Source of the DNA: Paraburkholderia acidisoli
GTDB taxonomy: Bacteria; Pseudomonadota; Gammaproteobacteria; Burkholderiales; Burkholderiaceae
Assembly (NCBI RefSeq): GCF_009789675.1
Contig: NZ_CP046915.1
Span: 496,001 to 560,000, forward strand
Reading direction: 5' to 3'
Length of the DNA: 64,000 bases
Under the pieces are notes generated by a model. That model had not been told where the DNA came from. It worked only from the letters and a program-made list of their open reading frames with translations, and did not search any database. This document shows, piece after piece, positions 7,872 to 16,410 of this stretch. The position numbers and the translations under genes were made by a program. Numbering within the stretch: position 1 is the first letter of the stretch; the number at the start of each line of letters is the position of its first letter.

Positions 7872-8801
7872 ATGCAGAATCCCTTCTGGAGTCTCGTTAC
7901 CGGCGTGGTGGCCGTCCTGCTGATCGCCACCTTCGTGGGCGCGATACTCGGCGCGCGCGGCGGCAAGGACAATCCCACCATCGTCAATCTGAACCAGCGT
8001 ATTTATGCCTGGTGGGCAATGGTCGCGGTCATGGTCGTCGCGCTCGGCCTCGGCAACAACGTCACGTATTGCGTGTTCGCGGTGTTCTCGTATCTCGCGC
8101 TGCGCGAATTCATCACGCTCACGCCCACCACGCCCAGCGACCACAGCACGTTGTTCATCGCGTTCTTCGTGGCCATTCCGGTGCAGTACATCCTGCTCGG
8201 CGTGAACTGGTACGGCATGTATTCGATCTTCGTGCCGGTGCACCTGTTCTTCGCGATGTCGCTGGTTTCCGCGCTCACGCAGGACACGCGCGACTTCCTG
8301 AGCCGCAACGCCAAGATCAACTGGGCGCTGATGGTGTGCGTGTACGGCCTGAGCCACGCGCCCGCCGTGCTGATGCTCGACATTCCGCACTATGCGGGCA
8401 AGAACGCGCTGCTGCTGTTCTTTTTCCTGCTCGTCGTGCAGATCAGCGACGTGCTGCAATACGTGGTCGGCAAGCTGTTCGGGCGGCGCAAGATCGCGCC
8501 GCGTCTGTCGCCGTCGAAAACGGTGGAAGGGTTCGTGGGCGGCGGCTTGCTCGCCACCTTATGCGGCGCCGCGCTGTATCGCGTGACGCCGTTCAGCTTT
8601 GGCGCGGCCTTGCTGGTCTCGCTCGCCATCGTCATTGCGGGTTTTGTCGGCGGACTCGTGCTCTCGGCCGTGAAGCGCTCGCTCGGCGCCAAGGACTGGG
8701 GCTCGATGATCGCGGGACACGGCGGCATGCTCGATCGCGTGGATTCGATCTGCTTTGCCGCGCCCGTGTTTTTCCATCTCGTGCGGTATTTCTACGTCTG
8801 A
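7872..8801 (+). CDS. ynbB: YnbB-like phosphatidate cytidylyltransferase
   Basis: 309-residue polytopic membrane enzyme of the CdsA family, which converts phosphatidic acid and CTP to CDP-diacylglycerol. The family signature is complete near the C-terminus: SAVKRSLGAKDWG followed by GHGGMLDRVDS. The region FGRRKIAPRLSPSKTVEG (about residues 205-222) and the ending AAPVFFHLVRYFYV match E. coli YnbB as remembered. Eight or so hydrophobic helices cover the chain. It begins 18 bases after the acyltransferase, so the two form an operon. It ends 33 bases from the convergent TauD gene. The pairing with a YnbA-like gene argues for a second, dedicated CDP-lipid route besides housekeeping CdsA. Confidence 0.9.
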   Translation: MQNPFWSLVTGVVAVLLIATFVGAILGARGGKDNPTIVNLNQRIYAWWAMVAVMVVALGLGNNVTYCVFAVFSYLALREFITLTPTTPSDHSTLFIAFFVAIPVQYILLGVNWYGMYSIFVPVHLFFAMSLVSALTQDTRDFLSRNAKINWALMVCVYGLSHAPAVLMLDIPHYAGKNALLLFFFLLVVQISDVLQYVVGKLFGRRKIAPRLSPSKTVEGFVGGGLLATLCGAALYRVTPFSFGAALLVSLAIVIAGFVGGLVLSAVKRSLGAKDWGSMIAGHGGMLDRVDSICFAAPVFFHLVRYFYV

Positions 8802-8834
8802 AACGCGCTCACGCGGCGCGGCTTTGGCACGGTC

Positions 8835-9734
8835 TCACACCGGCGCGTCGCCTTCGATCGTGGTGCGATACAGCTTGCGCCGCAGATGATCGGGCGTGCC
8901 CGCCGCGAGATGCATGAGCGAGCGGTTGTCCCAGAACACGAGATCGTGCTCGCGCCAGGCGTGGCGGTACACGTGCGCGTCGAGCACGCTATGCGCGAAC
9001 AGCGCGTCGAGCAGCGCGCGGCTTTCGTCCTCGGGCACACCCACGATGCGCGTGGTGAAATGCTCGCTCACGAACAGCGCCTTGCGGCCCGTTTCCGGAT
9101 GCGTGCGCACGACCGGATGCACCACGGGTTTCACCTGCGCGATCTGTTCCGCCGACAAATTCGGCCGCCACGGGCTGCGCGCCTGCAATTCCGCATAGCG
9201 CGCGAGATAGGTGTGTTCGGCGCGCAAATCCTCGACGGCATCGCGTAGCCCGGCGGGCAAGGTGTCCCACGCGAGATGCATGTTGGCGAACAAGGTGTCG
9301 CCGCCTTCCGCGGGCAATTCCTGCGCGTGCAGGAAGGAGCCGAGGCTCGGCTTCTCCTTGTACGAGAGGTCCGAATGCCAGAAGTGGCCCGCGTCGCCGA
9401 GACCGATCGGCTGACCGTTTTCGACGATGTTCGACACGATCAGCACTTCGGGGTGCCCCGCCAGCGCGAACTGATGCAGCACGTGAATCTGCAGCGGCCC
9501 GAAACGGCGGCTGAAAGCGACTTGCTGAGCGGGCGTGATGCGTTGATCGCGAAACACCAGCACGTGATGATCGAGATGCGCGCGATGAATGCGCGCGAAA
9601 TCCTGGGCGGAAAGCGGCTGCGCGAGATCGAGGCCGAGCACTTCGGCGCCCAGCGGCGCGTCGAGCGCGCGAATCTCGAAGTCTTGCCGATGCACGCCGG
9701 CGGCGCGCTCGTGGAGGGTGGCGGTCGTGGTCAC
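8835..9734 (-). CDS. TauD/TfdA-family Fe(II)/2-oxoglutarate dioxygenase
   Basis: 299-residue non-heme iron dioxygenase. The iron-binding facial triad is visible as HxD in FWHSDLSYKEKP (about residue 117) and the distal His in NRSLMHLAAG, with the 2-oxoglutarate-binding Arg in RRKLYRTTIEG close to the C-terminus. Relatives hydroxylate taurine, other sulfonates, 2,4-D or alkyl sulfates, releasing the heteroatom group. There is no adjacent taurine or sulfonate transporter, so the substrate stays open. The start is GTG at 9734 with AAGG upstream. The gene stands alone between a convergent lipid gene and the 3' end of a histidine kinase gene. Confidence 0.9.
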   Translation of the reverse strand: MTTTATLHERAAGVHRQDFEIRALDAPLGAEVLGLDLAQPLSAQDFARIHRAHLDHHVLVFRDQRITPAQQVAFSRRFGPLQIHVLHQFALAGHPEVLIVSNIVENGQPIGLGDAGHFWHSDLSYKEKPSLGSFLHAQELPAEGGDTLFANMHLAWDTLPAGLRDAVEDLRAEHTYLARYAELQARSPWRPNLSAEQIAQVKPVVHPVVRTHPETGRKALFVSEHFTTRIVGVPEDESRALLDALFAHSVLDAHVYRHAWREHDLVFWDNRSLMHLAAGTPDHLRRKLYRTTIEGDAPV

Positions 9735-9928
9735 GCGTCGAGCCTTGTCGAAAAGATGAGAGCAATCAGAACAATCGGCTCAATCTACGTGCGCGCGCGG
9801 GCGCTGGCAACGAAGCAAATGCCATACGTTTATCCGCTGCGGTGATAACGGCGCCGCTACGGCGTCGAGAGGCGCCATCCCCATCGGCATAACGCATCCC
9901 GCCGCGCCCGCTCCGGCCCCACGCGCCG

Positions 9929-11245
9929 TCACGCCGAAGGCAAGCTCACTTCGGCGATCAGACCCGATTGGCCGTCCGTGCGATTGCGCAGCGCGACCGT
10001 GCCGCCGTAACCGAGCACGATCGCGCGCACGATGGCGAGGCCGAGCCCGCTGCCTTCCACGCTCTGGCTCACGCGAAAGAAGCGGTCGAACACGCGCGGC
10101 AACAGGTCTTCGGGAATCCCGGGGCCGGTGTCGCGCACCTCCACGCGCACCGTGCCCGCGCCCGCCTGCACGCGCAGGTCGACGGCGCCGCCTTCGGGCG
10201 TATAGCGCAGTGCGTTGCCCACGAGGTTCTTCACGACGGCGCGCAAGTCGGCCTCCGTCGCGCGCACGTGCGCGGCCATCAATTCTTCCGCGCCGATGTC
10301 GATGCGCCGCTGCGTGGCGATCGGCAGGAGTTCGGCCACGACCGAGGTCACGAGCGCGGTCACGTCCACGTCGGAGGGCGCGGCCACGGCCAGATGCGCG
10401 TCCGCGCGCGCGAGTTGCAGCAGTTGCGAGACCAGCGCACTCGTGCGTTCGATGCCGCGATGCAGCGCGTGAAAGCGCTCGCGATTGCCCGGCGCGATAT
10501 CGCCGCGCAGGTTGTCGGCTTGCAGCTTGAGCGCCGTGAGCGGCGTGCGCAATTCGTGCGCGGCGTCGGCGATGAAATCGTGTTCGAGCTGCAAGGAGGC
10601 GTCGAGCCGTTCGATCATGCGGTTGATCGAACTCACGAACGGTTCGAGTTCGACGGGCAACCCTTCGGCGGGCAGCGGCACGAGGTGGGTCGAATCGATC
10701 GCCTGCACGCGGCGGCCGAGCCGGTCGAGCACGCCGAAGGCGCGCCGTACGCACAGAAACACGGTGACCCACACGGCGGGAATCAGCACGAGCATGGGCA
10801 GGAGCGCGCGCACGGCGCTCTTTTCCGCCGCGCGCTCGCGCACCGACATGCGCTGCGCGATCTGGATCACTTCGTTGTACGCAACGAGCGTGTACACGCG
10901 AAACGCCTCGCCGTTCGCGCGCTGGTCGGAGAAGCCTGCGGGCGTGTCGCGGTCGAATACCACGGCGTTGTCGGTGGTGCGCGTGGGCGTGTCGCGATGC
11001 CCGGTCCACACCAGCACCACGAGGTCTTCCGCGTTGCCCGAGCCCGTCGAATCGCGCGGAATGGCGGCTTCGTACACGTCGCGCACGCGCCCGGCCACGT
11101 TCGAGAGCCGGTCGTCGAGCAGCGCGTTCACGCCGATCAGCGCGAGCCGGTACGAACTCACGCCCTGCGCGAGGGCGAAGAGCGAAACGAGCAGCCCGAG
11201 TGAGACGATCAGTTGCGTGCCGAGAGACCTGGCCTTGACGAGCAT
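9929..11245 (-). CDS. Sensor histidine kinase (TctE/QseC-like)
   Basis: 438-residue membrane sensor. Order: first membrane helix (about residues 8-28), periplasmic loop of roughly 120 residues, second helix (ALLPMLVLIPAVWVTVFLCV), HAMP-like linker, dimerisation/phosphoacceptor domain with FIADAAHELRTPLTAL, and an ATPase domain with NALRYTPEGG (N box), DTGPGIPEDLLP (G1) and GSGLGLAIVRAI (G2). The periplasmic part resembles the 2CSK_N domain of TctE-type kinases. The ATG at 11245 has GAGG seven bases upstream. It is divergent from an OmpR-type response regulator at 11505, its obvious partner. This differs from the usual same-strand operon for such pairs. The signal is unknown. Confidence 0.9.
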   Translation of the reverse strand: MLVKARSLGTQLIVSLGLLVSLFALAQGVSSYRLALIGVNALLDDRLSNVAGRVRDVYEAAIPRDSTGSGNAEDLVVLVWTGHRDTPTRTTDNAVVFDRDTPAGFSDQRANGEAFRVYTLVAYNEVIQIAQRMSVRERAAEKSAVRALLPMLVLIPAVWVTVFLCVRRAFGVLDRLGRRVQAIDSTHLVPLPAEGLPVELEPFVSSINRMIERLDASLQLEHDFIADAAHELRTPLTALKLQADNLRGDIAPGNRERFHALHRGIERTSALVSQLLQLARADAHLAVAAPSDVDVTALVTSVVAELLPIATQRRIDIGAEELMAAHVRATEADLRAVVKNLVGNALRYTPEGGAVDLRVQAGAGTVRVEVRDTGPGIPEDLLPRVFDRFFRVSQSVEGSGLGLAIVRAIVLGYGGTVALRNRTDGQSGLIAEVSLPSA

Positions 11246-11413
11246 GAGTGCGCCTCGCGAGGGTCGAACGGAGTGCGGATGCGGTGACGCAAAGAGAACG
11301 GCGGCGGGTGCATCCAACGATAGCAGAATGGGCCGAAGGTGCCGCACATGCCGGCCATGACGCATGCGCCGTCCCCGCGCGCCCACCGTCGCTCATGCCC
11401 GCGGCGGCTCGCC

Positions 11414-11419
11414 TATACT
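11414..11419 (+). promoter_or_regulatory. Putative -10 box (TATACT) for the response regulator
   Basis: A near-consensus TATACT stands out in a GC-rich divergent region 86 bases before the response regulator start. No good -35 hexamer is visible at the right distance, so an activator may be required. Confidence 0.35.
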
Positions 11420-11504
11420 GGGCGGATCGTTGCGCGCTCCACGCAGGCCGGCACCGGGCCTGACTTCCCGCCGATTTGACCCCAACGCACGCGGACGGAC
11501 CACC

Positions 11505-12188
11505 ATGCGCATTCTCATCGTGGAAGACGATCTCGACATCGGTCAGGGCTTGCTGCGCGCGCTCAAGGACGCGGGCTACAGCGTGGACTGGATCCGCGAC
11601 GGCGCGAGCGCGCAGGAAGCCATGCTCGGCAACGCGTATTCGATGGTGCTGCTCGATCTCGGCCTGCCCGGCTCCGACGGCATCGACGTGCTCTCGTTCG
11701 CGCGGCGGCGCGGCTGCACGACGCCCGTGCTGATCGTCACCGCGCGCGACGACATCGAAACGCGCATACGCGGCCTCGATATCGGCGCCGACGACTATCT
11801 GCTCAAGCCCTTCAACACCTCCGAACTGCTCGCACGCATTCGCGCGATCGTGCGCCGTCACGCGGGCGCGGCCGTCTCCACGCTCGGCGACGAGACGCTC
11901 TCGCTCAATCTCGACAAGCACGAACTCACGTTTCGCGGCCACAGCGAAGTGCTGCCCGCGCGCGAATTCGCGCTGGTGGCCGCGCTGCTCGAGCATCCGG
12001 GCACGATCCTCTCGCGTGCGCAGCTGGAAGACAAACTCTACGGCTGGGGCCAGGAAGTTGAAAGCAACGCCGTGGCCGTGCTCATTCACGCGGTGCGCAA
12101 GAAGTTCGGCCACGACGTCATCCGCAATATTCGCGGCTTCGGCTGGACCATCGACCTGAGCGCGCCCGCTACGGCCGCGCCCGGCTGA
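11505..12188 (+). CDS. OmpR/PhoB-family response regulator
   Basis: 227-residue two-component regulator. The receiver domain (residues 1-115) has the acidic pair (VEDDLD), phospho-acceptor Asp in VLLDLGLPGSDG, conserved Thr (IVTARDD) and Lys (LLKPFN). The C-terminal winged helix (about 130-220) includes REFALVAALLEHPGTILSR and VIRNIRGFGWTI, as in OmpR-type DNA-binding domains. The ATG at 11505 starts the canonical MRILIVEDD. It is paired with the divergent histidine kinase 260 bases away. No dedicated target transporter lies beside the pair, so its regulon is not deducible from context. Confidence 0.93.
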   Translation: MRILIVEDDLDIGQGLLRALKDAGYSVDWIRDGASAQEAMLGNAYSMVLLDLGLPGSDGIDVLSFARRRGCTTPVLIVTARDDIETRIRGLDIGADDYLLKPFNTSELLARIRAIVRRHAGAAVSTLGDETLSLNLDKHELTFRGHSEVLPAREFALVAALLEHPGTILSRAQLEDKLYGWGQEVESNAVAVLIHAVRKKFGHDVIRNIRGFGWTIDLSAPATAAPG

Positions 12189-12289
12189 ACCGCACGCCGG
12201 TCGAAGCGGCTTTCGTCGCGCCGATTAACCCTCGGCGCGCGCTGCGAACCGCGCATGCCGACAGGCTTCGATACGCGCACCCCCCCGCA

Positions 12290-13387
12290 TCACCACGCCG
12301 ATTGCAGCGCCGCGATGCTCGCGCGCGTTTCGCGCTCCAGTTGCGCGACGAGTTCGGCGGCGGGCAGCGCCCGTGCGAGCGCCGCGGCCTGGCCCGCCCA
12401 TTGCGCGCCGTAGCCCGCTTCGCCCTGCGACTTCGCGGCGGCGTTGAGCGCCTTGCCCGCGTCGTACGTGATCGGGTAAGCGGGCGTGGCGGGCGCGTCC
12501 GGCTGTTCGCCCAGCGCCGTGAAGCGGTTGACGAGACTGCGCGCCACGCGCCCCGAGATCGCCGAAGTGAACGTCGTATGGCGCGCCGCGTCGCCGAGCA
12601 AGGCGCTGCGGTAGCCCGCGTCGATGGCGGTTTCCGCGCACGCCACGAATGCCGTGCCGAGTTGCGCGGCCTGCGCGCCGAGCGCGAGCGCGGCGGCGAT
12701 GCCCGCGCCGTCCATGATGCCGCCCGCCGCGATCACGGGCACCTCGAAGCGCGACACGAGCAGACGCGTGAGCGCCAGCGTGCCGAGTCCGTCGTCGCGT
12801 TCCGTGGCGTCGAACACGCCGCGATGGCCGCCCGCCTCGATACCCTGCGCAACCAGCGCATCCACGCCCGCTTCCACGGCGGCCGCGGCTTCGTCCGGCT
12901 GGGTCGCGCACGCGAGCAGCGTGATGCCCGCGCCCTTGAGCGCGGCGATCACGGCGTCGGGCGGCAGGCCGAAGTGGAAACTCACCACGGCGGGCCGCTC
13001 TTCGAGCAACATGGCCTGCATCGCCTCGTCCACCACGAAGCTCGTGTAGATCTCGGCGAGCGCCTGCGGCGGCGTCGCGCCGTAGGCGCTGAACACGGGC
13101 GCCAGCCAGTCGAGCCAGGCGCGCTCGACGGCGGCATCGGGCGTGGCCGGGCGATGGCAGAACAGATTGACGTTGAAGGGCTGGGCGGTGAGTTCGCGCG
13201 TGTCGCGAATCGCCTTGCGCGCGGCCTGCGCGTTCATCGCGCCGAGCCCGAGCGAGCCGAGCGCGCCCGCGTTCGACACGGCCGCGGCGAGCGCGGGCGT
13301 GCTCACGCCCGCCATCGGCGCCTGAATGATGGGCTTCTGAATGCCGAGCCTGCGCAGCAGCGCTTTGCCGTTTGCCTGAGTGCTCAT
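12290..13387 (-). CDS. Nitronate monooxygenase (2-nitropropane dioxygenase family)
   Basis: 365-residue FMN TIM-barrel enzyme that oxidises alkyl nitronates such as propionate-3-nitronate to the carbonyl and nitrite. Signatures visible: [20 protein letters not shown] at residues 22-41 and GIEAGGHRG near residue 190, with the candidate catalytic His in [10 protein letters not shown]. The start ATG has an excellent AGGAGG. The gene is monocistronic, and the MFS gene begins downstream of a different promoter on the same strand. It may detoxify nitro compounds made by plants or fungi. The family also contains enoyl reductases (FabK-like), but the overall sequence favours nitronate monooxygenase. 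Confidence 0.88.
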   Translation of the reverse strand: MSTQANGKALLRRLGIQKPIIQAPMAGVSTPALAAAVSNAGALGSLGLGAMNAQAARKAIRDTRELTAQPFNVNLFCHRPATPDAAVERAWLDWLAPVFSAYGATPPQALAEIYTSFVVDEAMQAMLLEERPAVVSFHFGLPPDAVIAALKGAGITLLACATQPDEAAAAVEAGVDALVAQGIEAGGHRGVFDATERDDGLGTLALTRLLVSRFEVPVIAAGGIMDGAGIAAALALGAQAAQLGTAFVACAETAIDAGYRSALLGDAARHTTFTSAISGRVARSLVNRFTALGEQPDAPATPAYPITYDAGKALNAAAKSQGEAGYGAQWAGQAAALARALPAAELVAQLERETRASIAALQSAW

Positions 13388-13422
13388 GGTGCGTGTCCTC
13401 CTGATTCCTTGCGATTCAATGC

Positions 13423-13446
13423 CGATGTCGATGTCGATGTCGATGC
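13423..13446. repeat. Hexamer microsatellite (CGATGT)
   Basis: Three exact CGATGT units followed by CGATGC, located 36 bases upstream of the nitronate monooxygenase start, between promoter and gene. A copy-number change here would alter promoter spacing or the leader. Confidence 0.8.
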
Positions 13447-13530
13447 CGCGCGAGCGTCGAGCATGCCACGGCGCGGCGGGCGGCGCGCGCCGCCTGCCCG
13501 CGCGAGACCCGTGCGGCTCTCATCCGCAGG

Positions 13531-13569
13531 CTTTATCCGCCGACTTAATCCACAGACTTAATCCGCCGA
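13531..13569. repeat. Three 13-bp tandem repeats
   Basis: CTTTATCCGCCGA, CTTAATCCACAGA and CTTAATCCGCCGA follow each other without gaps, ending 25 bases from the stop codon of the MFS gene. The segment is non-coding. Confidence 0.85.
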
Positions 13570-13594
13570 TGAGCCCCGCGCCCGCCTTCTCCGC

Positions 13595-14848
13595 TCACTT
13601 CGTGCGCAACGCCGCGAACAGATCGACGATCAACGCCACCATGAGCGCCGCCGCGCCGATCATGAACAGCAGCCGGTAATTGCCGCCGCTCGCCGAAAAC
13701 GCGAACGACAACCCGTACGCGGCCACGGCCTGCATCACCGCGAAACTGGTGGTCGCGCGCGTCCAGGCGCCCTTGGCGGCCGCCGGATGATGCGCGAGCA
13801 ATTCGTTCACGCGGCCGAGCACGAGCGGCACGATGCCAGGCGTGAACGCGCCGATCAGCACGCTCGACACCATCAGCCCCGGCGCGCCGCCTAGGCCCCA
13901 CGCGGCCAGCGCCACGGCCGCCGCTTGCAGCAGATACGCCACGCGCAGCGCGGGTGCGAAGCCCGTGCGGTCGGCGAGATGCCCCGCCGCGAGCGGCCCG
14001 ACGATCGCCCCGATGCCGTACAGCACCCAGAACTGCGCGCCCGCGTCCACGCCCTTGCCGAGCCCGCGCGCCACGAAATCGACGAGAAAGATCATGTGCG
14101 GCACGAGCCCCACGGCGTTGAGCCCGTATTCGACATAGAGCGCGCGCAGGCCGGTTTTCGGATACGCGGGCGCGTGCTCGAAACGCGTGGCGGCATTGGC
14201 ATGCGCAGCGGCGTGCGTGTTGGCGTGCGTCGCGCCGCCGGGCGTGGCCGAAGCATCGGGCCAGCCGTTCCAGCCCGCGAACGTGAGCAGCAGCGAGACG
14301 GCCGCGAGCCCGAGCCACGTCACGGTCAAGCCCTGGCGCAGCAGAATGGGCACGATCGTCCCCGAAGCCGCCACGCCCAGCCCGATGCCGGTGAAGATGC
14401 CGCCGCTCGCGAAGCCGCGCCGCGCGGCAGGCACGTGCGCGAGGATCGTGGGCGCCGCGAGCACCATGAGCGCGCCGCCCGAGAGCCCCGAGGCGAAGCG
14501 CCAGACGAAGAACCACAGGAACGACACGGGCACCGCGCAGGCCACGAAGGCGAGCGTGGCGAGCAGCATCATCGCGCGCAGCACCGTGGCCGGTTTGGCC
14601 GCGCGCGCCATCGCGCCGGCCGCGAGCGCGCCCGCGAGATAGCCGCCGAGATTGGCCGCGCCGAGATAGGCCGCCGTCGAGGCCGGAAACCAGTGCGCAC
14701 CGATGATGGCGGGCAGCAGCGGCGTGTAGGCGAAGCGCGCGAGACCGATACCGATCAGGCTGGCGCTGGCGCCGGCCAGCGTGCCGCGCCAGACGTTGAA
14801 GGCCGCGGGCCCGGCCGGGCGGGAAAAAGAGGGTTGCGATGGTTGCAT
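13595..14848 (-). CDS. YbfB/YjiJ-family MFS transporter
   Basis: 417-residue major facilitator protein with about twelve membrane segments. The first cytoplasmic-side motif region ARFAYTPLLPAIIGA and the repeated glycine-rich helices match the YbfB/YjiJ group of MFS exporters. There is a histidine- and alanine-rich central loop (THANTHAAAHANAATRFEHA) between helices 6 and 7. The ATG at 14848 has GGGAG upstream. The LysR gene at 15911 lies upstream on the same strand, 139 bases away, and could control it. The transported compound is unknown. Confidence 0.87.
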   Translation of the reverse strand: MQPSQPSFSRPAGPAAFNVWRGTLAGASASLIGIGLARFAYTPLLPAIIGAHWFPASTAAYLGAANLGGYLAGALAAGAMARAAKPATVLRAMMLLATLAFVACAVPVSFLWFFVWRFASGLSGGALMVLAAPTILAHVPAARRGFASGGIFTGIGLGVAASGTIVPILLRQGLTVTWLGLAAVSLLLTFAGWNGWPDASATPGGATHANTHAAAHANAATRFEHAPAYPKTGLRALYVEYGLNAVGLVPHMIFLVDFVARGLGKGVDAGAQFWVLYGIGAIVGPLAAGHLADRTGFAPALRVAYLLQAAAVALAAWGLGGAPGLMVSSVLIGAFTPGIVPLVLGRVNELLAHHPAAAKGAWTRATTSFAVMQAVAAYGLSFAFSASGGNYRLLFMIGAAALMVALIVDLFAALRTK

Positions 14849-14987
14849 GACGACTCCCGTTCCGATGCTTTGAAGCACCTGCTGAAGACAGAAGTCAGTC
14901 TAGGTTAATGCGCGCGGAGAGAGAATCGCCGCAGTGCGGAAGTCATTCTTCCGCGCCACGCACGAATACGGAGACGGCGGCGTGCGC

Positions 14988-15911
14988 TCAGCCGTCGGTG
15001 ATGCGCCACGCTTCCTCGAAAAACGTGCGCAGCCGCGGCACCGCGAAATCGACGAAACTGCGCACCTTCGGCACCGAAAGCCGCCCGTGCGGCGTTACGA
15101 GATTGGCGGGCAGCGGCGCGTGTTCGTTGTCGCGCAGCACGATCACGAGGCGGCCGGCCTTGACCTGCTCGGCCACGTGATAGGAAAAGAGCCGCGTCAC
15201 GCCATGCCCTTCCACCGCCGAGGCCACGGCCGCGCGCACCGTATTCACGACGATGCGCGGCGAAAACTGTACGACCTGCGGCAGCGCGCTCCGGCCCGCC
15301 GCCGGGAACGCCCACGAGTCGATGCCAAAGTGCGTCATCGAAATGATCGAATGGCGCGTGAGGTCGGCGGGCGTCTTGATGGGCGGGTGCGCGGCGAGAT
15401 AGTCCGGCGAGGCCGCCACCACGCGCCGCACCTCGCCCACGGGCAGCGCGACGAGCGTGGAGTCCTGCAAGTGCGCGATGCGCAGCGCGATGTCGATGCC
15501 TTCATCGATCAGGCTCACGGGCCGGTCGAGCAGATGCAGCCGCAGCGAGACCTCGGGATTGCGGTCGAGGAATTCGTCGACCATGGGCCGCAGCGCGGTT
15601 TCGCCCACGGCCACGGCGGCCGTCACGCCCAGCAGCCCGCGCGGCGCGGAACGCTCGTTGGCCGCCAGCATGTCGGCTTCCTCGAGGTCGGCGAGAATGC
15701 GGCGGCAGGCGAGTGCATAACGCTCGCCCGCGTCGGACAGACGGATCGTGCGCGTGGTGCGGTAGAGCAGCGGCGTGCCCGTATGCGCTTCGAGAAACGC
15801 GATCGCGCGGCTCACCGCCGCGGGCGAGCGGCCGAGCCGGCGACCTGCGCCCGCAAGACTGCCTTCGTCGAGCGTGGCGACGAAAACCTTCATGGCGTCG
15901 ATACGGTCCAT
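14988..15911 (-). CDS. LysR-family transcriptional regulator
   Basis: 307-residue LysR-type regulator. N-terminal helix-turn-helix MKVFVATLDEGSLAGAGRRL, then SPAAVSRAIAFLEAHTGTPLLYR, with an effector domain from about residue 92 (GLLGVTAAVAVGETALRPMV). It belongs to the DsdC/GcvA-like branch with the MDRIDAMKVF opening. It reads in the same direction as the MFS exporter downstream. This is less typical than divergence but leaves the exporter as the nearest candidate target. The effector is unknown. Confidence 0.9.
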   Translation of the reverse strand: MDRIDAMKVFVATLDEGSLAGAGRRLGRSPAAVSRAIAFLEAHTGTPLLYRTTRTIRLSDAGERYALACRRILADLEEADMLAANERSAPRGLLGVTAAVAVGETALRPMVDEFLDRNPEVSLRLHLLDRPVSLIDEGIDIALRIAHLQDSTLVALPVGEVRRVVAASPDYLAAHPPIKTPADLTRHSIISMTHFGIDSWAFPAAGRSALPQVVQFSPRIVVNTVRAAVASAVEGHGVTRLFSYHVAEQVKAGRLVIVLRDNEHAPLPANLVTPHGRLSVPKVRSFVDFAVPRLRTFFEEAWRITDG

Positions 15912-15995
15912 GCGCGTGGGGCTCGCTTTGCGCGTGTCGCGCTGAGTGGATTCCGCGACGATGGTAGCGGAATTGCGCGCCCGCGCGCAGCGAAC

Positions 15996-16313
15996 TCACC
16001 AGACTTGCGCAAGCAGCGTGGCGTTCGCCGTGGCGTTGCGGTTCGCCGCCGTCTTGCGGCGCCGGTGCAGCTTGGGCTGCGCCTGGGCGAGCCCGCTCCA
16101 CAATTGCGCGGCGCGCCGCACGGCGCCGTCGAACGAGTCGTCCTCCACCGAGGCGCGCCCGTCCACCGTGACCTGCCAGCCGCCGCGCGTGCGCGTGCAA
16201 CTCACGCGCTCGTCTTCCATGAGATCGGCGTACCAGCGCCATACGCGCGCGTCGTCGATATTGGCGCGCACGGCCGCGTGCAGACGCGCGACTTCGATTG
16301 CTTCCAGATGCAT
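15996..16313 (-). CDS. Small conserved-looking protein of unknown function
   Basis: 105 residues, no membrane segment or signal peptide. The centre reads like a small alpha/beta domain (VWRWYADLMEDERVSC, then GGWQVTVDGRASVEDD), and the C-terminus is basic (HRRRKTAANRNATAN). I do not recognise the family. It starts about 98 bases after the AlgE-like porin gene on the same strand and may be the last member of that operon. A GTG two codons upstream (16319) is an alternative start. AGGGGA and AGGTG both precede the start region. Codon use matches the neighbours, so it is probably a real gene. Confidence 0.55.
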   Translation of the reverse strand: MHLEAIEVARLHAAVRANIDDARVWRWYADLMEDERVSCTRTRGGWQVTVDGRASVEDDSFDGAVRRAAQLWSGLAQAQPKLHRRRKTAANRNATANATLLAQVW

Positions 16314-16410
16314 GCTCACCTCGTTCCCCTGTCGATTAAGGCGTCGATCGCGCGACGCATGCCGCCCCGCGCGATGTCACGCGGGTTATCCATCAACGCG
16401 CCCACCACGC

